Below, in pieces: positions 6,717-10,718 of a stretch of DNA of 10,718 nt. Numbering within the stretch: the stretch's first letter is position 1; each line of letters starts with the position of its first letter. The DNA is from an uncultured Lachnospiraceae bacterium (lineage in GTDB: Bacteria; Bacillota; Clostridia; Lachnospirales; Lachnospiraceae). The translations under genes and the position numbers were made by a program. The notes below the pieces were generated by a model. The model did not search any database and was not told where the DNA came from. It was given only the letters and a program-made list of their open reading frames with translations. Location: NCBI GenBank assembly GCA_947589175.1, contig CANPZR010000068.1, positions 1-10,718 of the forward strand, given 5' to 3'.

Positions 6717-6782
6717 ACAGCAAATGCAGTAAACAGCAGATGCAGTAAACAGCAATTGCAGTAAACAGCAACTACAGTAAAA
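6709..6782 (+). repeat. 16-bp tandem repeat starting over the degV stop codon
   Basis: Four head-to-tail copies of TGCAGTAAACAGCAnn occur at 6709-6724, 6725-6740, 6741-6756 and 6757-6772, with a decayed fifth (TACAGTAAA) from 6773. Only the last two bases of each unit vary (AA, GA, AT, AC). TGCAGT and ACAGCA within a unit are imperfectly complementary, so each copy is a weak palindrome. The degV TAA (6714-6716) is supplied by the first unit. As 16 is not a multiple of 3, the repeat is not expanding a protein repeat; it lies in the 3' untranslated region before the terminator. Confidence 0.92.
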
Positions 6783-6787
6783 AAGTG

Positions 6788-6829
6788 AAGGGCACAGTGG
6801 TTCTGCCGAGGCAGAGAGCTGTGCCCTTT
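6788..6829 (+). terminator. Strong, probably bidirectional, terminator hairpin
   Basis: AAGGGCACAG (6788-6797) pairs perfectly with CTGTGCCCTT (6819-6828). Inside the loop, CTGC (6803-6806) pairs with GCAG (6811-6814) around CGAG, giving a two-part stem. On the plus strand the tail is only TTTA. On the minus strand a short T run follows (complement of the A run at 6779-6784), so the hairpin may serve both degV and the converging small membrane gene that ends at 6861. Confidence 0.75.
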
Positions 6830-6860
6830 ATACAAATCTTAAAAACGGTGGAAGGCGAGA

Positions 6861-7139
6861 TTACTTGTGTGATTTCTTTACATAAACTTCGTCGTCGTTC
6901 AAATCGTCGTCATCGAAATCATCCTCAAACTCATCGTAATCAAATTCTCCGTCAAAATCCTTATACTTGGGATTCATATAGCGATAAACCGCAAAAGCAA
7001 TCGCGGCGACAGCGGCAACGGCGCCAATGACCGCCAAGATCCACAGGATACAGGTCTTGTTTTCTTCCTCTGCTTTGCGCTTGTTCAATAACTCCGTAAT
7101 TTTGGCATTGTTAATCAGTTCATCAATTTTTCCCGACAT
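6861..7139 (-). CDS. Small single-pass membrane protein with acidic tail, unknown function
   Basis: No family is recognised. The 92 residues have three parts. Residues 1-29 are a short amphipathic, charged segment (MSGKIDELINNAKITELLNK and following Lys/Glu). Residues about 30-53 form a hydrophobic Ile/Ala/Val-rich helix that ends in Tyr-Arg-Tyr. Residues 61-84 are a tail in which about 17 of 24 positions are Asp or Glu, interspersed with Phe and Tyr. The protein then ends in Lys-Lys-Ser-His-Lys. It would sit in the cytoplasmic membrane; orientation is not clear. ATG at 7139 is preferred to an in-frame ATG at 7146-7148, because AAAGGA overlaps the latter and is 8 nt from the former. It lies downstream of pcrA on the same strand with its own promoter, so it is probably not in a tight operon with it. 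A real gene is supported by a Shine-Dalgarno, a promoter, coherent architecture and a terminator. Confidence 0.8.
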   Translation of the reverse strand: MSGKIDELINNAKITELLNKRKAEEENKTCILWILAVIGAVAAVAAIAFAVYRYMNPKYKDFDGEFDYDEFEDDFDDDDLNDDEVYVKKSHK

Positions 7140-7206
7140 AGTAACCATCCTTTCTACAGTTAAATTCGTTCAGATAAGCGGATATGTTCATTCCAGCTTT
7201 GCCTAT

Positions 7207-7215
7207 AGTATAACA
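7207..7215 (-). promoter_or_regulatory. Extended -10 promoter of the small membrane protein gene
   Basis: On the minus strand TGT-TATACT (7207-7215) is a good extended -10 element. The region where a -35 should be is poor; the nearest TTGTAG (7233-7238) is 20 bp away. The leader would be about 60 nt. The promoter lies between the pcrA stop and the small gene, so the latter can be expressed independently. Confidence 0.6.
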
Positions 7216-7261
7216 TGTTTTTTGGTAATATACTACAATTTTTTGAAACAATTTTATATTT

Positions 7262-9622
7262 TTATATCTTTACCAGCTTGGCGAAAGAAGCCCGGAGCTT
7301 GCGCTGCCCGAATCCCTCGAACTCCACCACGACCTCGTAGTCGGAATCCAGCTTAGTTAAGGAGGTGACGACGCCGGTGCCGAACTTGGAGTGGGAGACA
7401 GCGTCCCCCGTCTTGTAATCCGGTTCCCCGGAGCTTCCGCCCATTCCCTTCCGGATATAGGGATTGTCCGCGAAAGGATTTTTCTTATCCCTCGGAAAGC
7501 GGATGACTTTCGACGGAGAGTTGCTGCCGCGACTGTCTCGGCTGTCTCGACTGCCACGACTGCCTTGGCTGTCACGACTGTCGTTGCTGCCGCGACTGTC
7601 ATGGCTGTCGTAGCTGCCTTGAGAGCCGGAAAAACCGGTAAAATCCAAGATGTGAGAGGACTCGGGGCGGGGGACGGCGCCGTAGGTCTGCTTGACTAAG
7701 TGGCGGGGAATCTCGTTAATAAAGCGGGAGGGGCGGTTAAAGGTAATCTCGCCGTTTCTCATGCGCTGGTTGGCGCTTGTGAGGGTGAGCTTTTCCATCG
7801 CCCTCGTGATTCCGACGTAGCAGAGCCGCCGCTCCTCCTCCAGCTCGGTGGGATCGTCCCCGAAGACGGCGACTGTGCCCGGAAAAATATTTTCCTCCAT
7901 GCCGCATATGTAAACATAGGGAAATTCCAGTCCCTTGGCGCTGTGAAGAGTCATGAGAAGGACCTGGTCCGTGTCGTCGGTGACGGTGTCGATGTCCGCC
8001 ACCAGGGCGATTTCCTCTAACAGCCCGTCTAAGGTGGCCGTCTCCTCGCTCTCGTTCTCGTACTGCACGATTTTGTTGATGAGGGAATCAATATTTTCAA
8101 TGCGGGATTCGCTCTCCACCGTGTCCTCGGCTTCTAAGAGGCGGACGTAGCTTGTGACGTCGATAATCTCGTTGATCAGATCCTCCAGCGTGTAGGCGTC
8201 GTCCCGCAGCCGCTGGCGCAGATGCTCGATCAGCGCCACAAAGGAGGTGACGGCGGAGGCGGCGCGGTTGCAGCCGGGAATCTCGTCGATCCTCGTCAGC
8301 GCGTCGTAAAAGGAAAGCTCGTTGTCCATCGCGTAAGCCGTGATTCGGTTGATGGACGCCTGTCCGATGCCGCGCTTGGGAATGTTGATGATCCGCTTGA
8401 CGGCGAGGTCGTCCGCGGAGTTGTTGACCGTTTTTAAATAGCACAAAAGGTCCTTGATCTCTTTTCGAGCGTAAAAATTGATGGCGCCGATGATCCGGTA
8501 GGGGATGCCCTCTAAAACCAGCTTTTCCTCAAAAATGCGGGACTGGGCGTTGGTGCGGTAGAGGATGGCGAAGTCGCTGTAATTTTTATTCTCCCTCTGA
8601 ATGGACCGCTGGATGTCTGACGCCACTCCCTGCGCCTCCTCGTACTCGTTGTCGTAGCGCGCGTAGGAGACGGGCGCGCCCTCCTCCTTGCCGGTCCACA
8701 AGGTCTTTTCCTTTCGCATGGAATTGTTGCGGATGACCTCGTTGGCCGCGGCGAGGATGTTGCCGGTGGAGCGGTAATTCTGCTCTAAGCGGATGACCTT
8801 GGTGGCGGGGAATATTTTTTCAAAATTTAAAATGTTAAAAATATTGGCTCCCCGGAATTTGTAAATGGACTGGTCGTCGTCCCCCACGACGCAGAGGTTC
8901 TGATAGCGTCCGGCGAGCTGGCTTAACAGCACGAACTGGGCGGTGTTGGTGTCCTGGTACTCGTCCACCATGATAAAGCGGAACCGCTCCTGGTAAAAGG
9001 CGAGCGCCTCGGCGTTTTCACGGAAGAGCTGCACCGTCAGCATGATCAGATCGTCAAAATCCAGGGCGTTGTTGGCCTTTAAACGCTTCTGATACTCCTT
9101 GTAAACCGTGGCGAAAATCCGCGGCGTGTGATCCTTGGCCGCGTCGTCGGCGTAGCGCCCCGGATCCTTCAGCTCGTCCTTGGCGGAGGAAATGGCGTTT
9201 AAAAAGGTGCGCTCCCTGTATTTTTTGGTGTCCACGTTTAAATATTTGCAGATATCCTTCATCAGCGTTTTCTGGTCGTCGGCGTCGTAGATGGTGAAGC
9301 TGCGGTCGTACCCCAGGCTGTCGATGAACCTTCGCAGAATCCGCACGCAGGTGGAGTGGAAGGTGCTTACCCAGACGTTCTGCGCGCCGTAGGTCACGAT
9401 CTTGTCCACCCGGTCGCGCATTTCCTTCGCCGCCTTGTTGGTGAAGGTGAGCGCCAGTATGTTGTACGGGCTGATCTGGTGCTCCTCGATCAGATAGGCG
9501 ATGCGGTGAGTCAGGACGCGCGTCTTGCCCGAGCCCGCCCCCGCCAAAATAAGGAGCGGTCCCTCAAAGTGGAGAACCGCTTCCCGCTGCTTGTCGTTTA
9601 AGTCTGCCAGTAGCTCATTCAT
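7262..9622 (-). CDS. pcrA: ATP-dependent DNA helicase PcrA (UvrD/Rep family)
   Basis: PcrA is a 3'-5' superfamily 1A helicase that strips proteins from DNA and acts in repair and plasmid replication. All helicase motifs are visible in the 786 residues. Walker A is AGAGSGKT (27-34), motif Ia is TFTNKAAKEM (59-68), and Walker B is DEYQDTN (220-226). Motif III is GDDDQSIYKFRGA (247-259), motif IV is QNYRST (281-286), motif V is TLHSAKGLEFP (about 556-567), and motif VI is EERRLCYVGITRA (about 595-608). A disordered Ser/Asp/Arg/Gly linker (about 665-702) leads to a C-terminal beta domain, GDAVSHSKFGTGVV, that in PcrA contacts RNA polymerase. The Shine-Dalgarno AAAGGA is unusually far (about 13 nt) from the ATG, yet no nearer in-frame start with conserved sequence exists. 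No strong promoter is seen in the 157-bp gap upstream, and no clear terminator after the stop. Confidence 0.96.
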   Translation of the reverse strand: MNELLADLNDKQREAVLHFEGPLLILAGAGSGKTRVLTHRIAYLIEEHQISPYNILALTFTNKAAKEMRDRVDKIVTYGAQNVWVSTFHSTCVRILRRFIDSLGYDRSFTIYDADDQKTLMKDICKYLNVDTKKYRERTFLNAISSAKDELKDPGRYADDAAKDHTPRIFATVYKEYQKRLKANNALDFDDLIMLTVQLFRENAEALAFYQERFRFIMVDEYQDTNTAQFVLLSQLAGRYQNLCVVGDDDQSIYKFRGANIFNILNFEKIFPATKVIRLEQNYRSTGNILAAANEVIRNNSMRKEKTLWTGKEEGAPVSYARYDNEYEEAQGVASDIQRSIQRENKNYSDFAILYRTNAQSRIFEEKLVLEGIPYRIIGAINFYARKEIKDLLCYLKTVNNSADDLAVKRIINIPKRGIGQASINRITAYAMDNELSFYDALTRIDEIPGCNRAASAVTSFVALIEHLRQRLRDDAYTLEDLINEIIDVTSYVRLLEAEDTVESESRIENIDSLINKIVQYENESEETATLDGLLEEIALVADIDTVTDDTDQVLLMTLHSAKGLEFPYVYICGMEENIFPGTVAVFGDDPTELEEERRLCYVGITRAMEKLTLTSANQRMRNGEITFNRPSRFINEIPRHLVKQTYGAVPRPESSHILDFTGFSGSQGSYDSHDSRGSNDSRDSQGSRGSRDSRDSRGSNSPSKVIRFPRDKKNPFADNPYIRKGMGGSSGEPDYKTGDAVSHSKFGTGVVTSLTKLDSDYEVVVEFEGFGQRKLRASFAKLVKI
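7521..7617 (-). repeat. In-frame short repeat encoding the PcrA linker
   Basis: Within pcrA, variants of the 9-bp word CGACTGTCN (plus strand) recur about ten times. They translate on the minus strand into alternating Asp-Ser, Arg-Gly-Ser and Arg-Asp-Ser tripeptides at residues about 669-701. All changes stay in frame. The linker joins the helicase core to the C-terminal domain, is likely unstructured, and may vary in length between strains. Confidence 0.8.
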
Positions 9623-9779
9623 GATAATATGTTTATCCTTTCATGTGTTATTTTATATTAGTATGAATCATTGCTTCATGGAAAATCTTACGTTGCGCGG
9701 AGCAAATGTGCCTGCGCCGCTTTGATCTCAAAATGGTTCTTATATGTGGCATCGCATAGGAAGCTGATTTTTCTGCTTA
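9623..9779 (-). other. Gap between the DUF1836 gene and pcrA
   Basis: This 157-bp stretch has no gene. It holds the pcrA leader. Near pcrA it is AT-rich (TAATATAAAAT on the minus strand around 9652-9662), where a -10 box may lie, but no good -35 accompanies it. A small inverted repeat, ATGAA / TTCAT, spans 9663-9679. No clear terminator for the DUF1836 gene is visible. Confidence 0.5.
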
Positions 9780-10385
9780 TCATTTTTCCGGCTTGGAAAG
9801 CGTCTCGTCGATCATTCTCTCCACCAGCTGCTTTTTCATATAGGCGTCAAAGCTCAGGAGACAGATCACGGCAAAGAGGGAGAGAAAATCGGATTCCTCC
9901 TCGTCCTTTACATCTGGAAACAGGTTCTGGGACGCCTTAAAGCGCCGCAGGATGTCCTTGGTCAGATTGTCCGTCTGGATCCGCTCCATTTTAAAAATCG
10001 TCCGGTAAATCTCCTCCAGCGACACGTCGCGGGACTTGCGGTCGTAGAACATCTCCGTCAGCGGCTTGAAAATTTTCTGGATGTCGTTGATGGAGAGCAC
10101 ATTTTTGAAGTAATACAAAAAGATGAGCAGGTACATGTGCTCCTTGGAGTATTTCTTCTTGATGGGCGGCGGCAGAAGCTCGTTCTTGGTGTAGTTGTTG
10201 ATCATGGTCTTGGTGAGAATCTTGTCGTCGTCCAGCCGCTTGCACGCCTCCAGATGGTCGTCCATAAATGTGGTGACCTGGTCCATGTACAGGTCGATGT
10301 TGGGAATCTCCGCCGGATCGATGTAATCGATTTCATTGATTTTTTTTAAGATGTCTAATATGCTCTCTTCACTGGAATGTTCCAT
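9780..10385 (-). CDS. DUF1836 domain protein, probable transcription regulator
   Basis: The 201 residues match the DUF1836 family by several family-typical stretches: IPNIDLYMDQVTTFMDDHL (27-45), TKTMINNYTKNELLPPPIKKKYS (58-80) and HMYLLIFLYYFKNVLSINDI (83-102). The segment 58-107 follows the pattern of a MerR-type winged helix: a helix, then LLPPP, then KKYS, then a long hydrophobic helix and an 'LSINDI' turn. This suggests DNA binding (inference). From memory, the Bacillus subtilis relative YkrK represses the divergent htpX gene; this has not been checked here. The C-terminal part (about 120-201) is helical and ends in a hydrophobic segment LSLFAVICLLSF. ATG at 10385 is chosen: GAGG is 5 nt upstream and the predicted promoter lies further up. 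A longer frame beginning with TTG at 10490 would cover that promoter. A palindrome array lies directly upstream. Confidence 0.87.
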   Translation of the reverse strand: MEHSSEESILDILKKINEIDYIDPAEIPNIDLYMDQVTTFMDDHLEACKRLDDDKILTKTMINNYTKNELLPPPIKKKYSKEHMYLLIFLYYFKNVLSINDIQKIFKPLTEMFYDRKSRDVSLEEIYRTIFKMERIQTDNLTKDILRRFKASQNLFPDVKDEEESDFLSLFAVICLLSFDAYMKKQLVERMIDETLSKPEK

Positions 10386-10400
10386 GACTACCTCATTTCC

Positions 10401-10421
10401 GCGGGAGATGCGGCTCCCCGC
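10401..10421 (-). promoter_or_regulatory. Hairpin in the DUF1836 leader next to the Shine-Dalgarno
   Basis: In the transcript GCGGGGAG (10421-10414) can pair with CTCCCGC (10407-10401), 7 bp with one bulged G and a 6-nt loop. It ends 6 nt before the Shine-Dalgarno GAGG. The leader here is GC-rich and about 60 nt long. The hairpin could modulate translation, but no known riboregulator is recognised. Confidence 0.45.
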
Positions 10422-10454
10422 CCGTTCTGAGACGCGCCTTGCGCCCACATGGCT

Positions 10455-10483
10455 ATTATATATGATTTCAGATGCTAAATCAA
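10455..10483 (-). promoter_or_regulatory. Promoter of the DUF1836 gene
   Basis: On the minus strand TTGATT (10478-10483) and a perfect TATAAT (10455-10460) are 17 bp apart. Transcription would start near 10448, leaving a leader of about 63 nt. The palindrome array begins 10 bp upstream of the -35 box. Confidence 0.8.
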
Positions 10484-10492
10484 CTGCCAAAA

Positions 10493-10642
10493 GAGAAGAA
10501 ATTCCTTCCGGAATTTCTTCTCCAGAGAAATTCTTTTCGGAATTTCTTCTCCAGAGAAATTCTTTCCGGAATTTCTTCTCCAGAGAAATTCTTTCCGGAA
10601 TTTCTTCTCCAGAGAATTTTCTCTTGAAAATTCTTCTCCGGA
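10493..10642 (+). repeat. Array of 29-bp palindromic repeats, four copies plus a diverged fifth
   Basis: Four head-to-tail 29-bp units occupy 10500-10528, 10529-10557, 10558-10586 and 10587-10615, with two to four differences among them. A diverged fifth extends to about 10642. Each unit contains GAAATTC and GAATTTC arms around a short loop, so each can form a hairpin or a dyad site. The first is extended: GAGAAGAAATTCC (10493-10505) pairs over 13 bp with GGAATTTCTTCTC (10510-10522) around TTCC. The fifth keeps a stem by matched changes in both arms: GAATTTTC (10614-10621), loop TCTT, GAAAATTC (10626-10633). There are no unique spacers, so it is not a CRISPR array. It fills the gap between two outward-facing promoters. 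Confidence 0.9.
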
Positions 10643-10656
10643 AATAATTGTGGACT

Positions 10657-10684
10657 TTGAAGGGAAAATCTGGTACGATATAAT
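10657..10684 (+). promoter_or_regulatory. Rightward promoter at the window edge
   Basis: TTGAAG (10657-10662) and a perfect TATAAT (10679-10684) are separated by 16 bp. Transcription would run out of the window from about 10691. No start codon with a good Shine-Dalgarno is visible before the end. Confidence 0.65.
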
Positions 10685-10704
10685 TTAGTAAAAATCTGGT
10701 ATGA
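10665..10704 (+). promoter_or_regulatory. 14-bp direct repeat bracketing the rightward -10 box
   Basis: AAAATCTGGTACGA (10665-10678) and AAAATCTGGTATGA (10691-10704) differ at one position and are 26 bp apart. The first fills the -10/-35 spacer and the second begins at the expected transcription start. Such placement is typical of a repressor operator pair, though no known regulator is recognised. Confidence 0.65.
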
Positions 10705-10718
10705 AACAGAGATGGATA

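Noticed and set aside
10386..10490. 35-residue N-terminal extension of the DUF1836 protein from a TTG
   Set aside because: It would cover the TTGATT/TATAAT promoter and GC-rich leader, has no Shine-Dalgarno, and does not look like the family.
10493..10642. 29-bp repeats with palindromic arms suggested a CRISPR array
   Set aside because: Units are contiguous with no unique spacers, and no cas gene is present.
10712..10718. ATG at the right edge as the start of the divergent gene
   Set aside because: No Shine-Dalgarno precedes it and only two codons are visible.

Overview
The window looks like chromosomal backbone of a Bacillota anaerobe, most likely class Clostridia and family Lachnospiraceae. 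The reasons are the comEC-holA gene pair, Gram-positive style Shine-Dalgarno sites (GGAGG), TTGaca/TAtaaT promoters, a probable spore-germination (GerMN) fragment, a DUF1836 protein, a PcrA helicase of Firmicutes type, and moderate-to-high GC genes separated by AT-rich gaps. I see no transposase, integrase, phage gene, plasmid gene or CRISPR array. This is an inference from gene content; no database was searched.

Left part (1-3701, plus strand): the tail of a GerMN-like protein, an AT-rich gap with a 17-bp tandem repeat, comEC (DNA-uptake channel), holA (DNA polymerase III delta, the clamp loader subunit), then tRNA-Ser(CGA) and a hairpin terminator. Both holA and the tRNA appear to have promoters buried in the 3' end of the preceding gene. 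Next (3741-4874) is a four-helix membrane protein whose C-terminal metallophosphoesterase domain has lost most of its metal ligands, so it is probably a pseudoenzyme. This is the most unusual protein in the window.

Middle part (4925-6829): a sirtuin (minus) and a DegV/FakB-type fatty-acid-binding protein (plus) are divergently transcribed from a shared 196-bp intergenic region. That region has two good sigma-A promoters separated by duplicated sequence. The degV stop codon lies inside the first unit of a 16-bp tandem repeat, followed by a strong hairpin that probably ends both degV and the convergent gene.

Right part (6861-10718, mainly minus strand): a 92-aa single-pass membrane protein with a very acidic tail, pcrA (UvrD-family helicase) with a repeat-encoded Ser/Asp/Arg/Gly linker, and a DUF1836 protein with a MerR-like helix-turn-helix look. 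Upstream of the DUF1836 gene, an array of 29-bp units, each a palindrome, fills the space between its promoter and a rightward promoter at the window edge. That rightward promoter has a 14-bp direct repeat around its -10 box. The layout is that of a regulator facing a target gene that lies outside the window.

The genes do not form one pathway. They are housekeeping DNA replication/repair (holA, pcrA), DNA uptake (comEC), lipid and NAD-linked functions (degV, sirtuin) and translation (tRNA). What stands out is the number of short tandem or palindromic arrays at gene boundaries, and the degenerate phosphoesterase.
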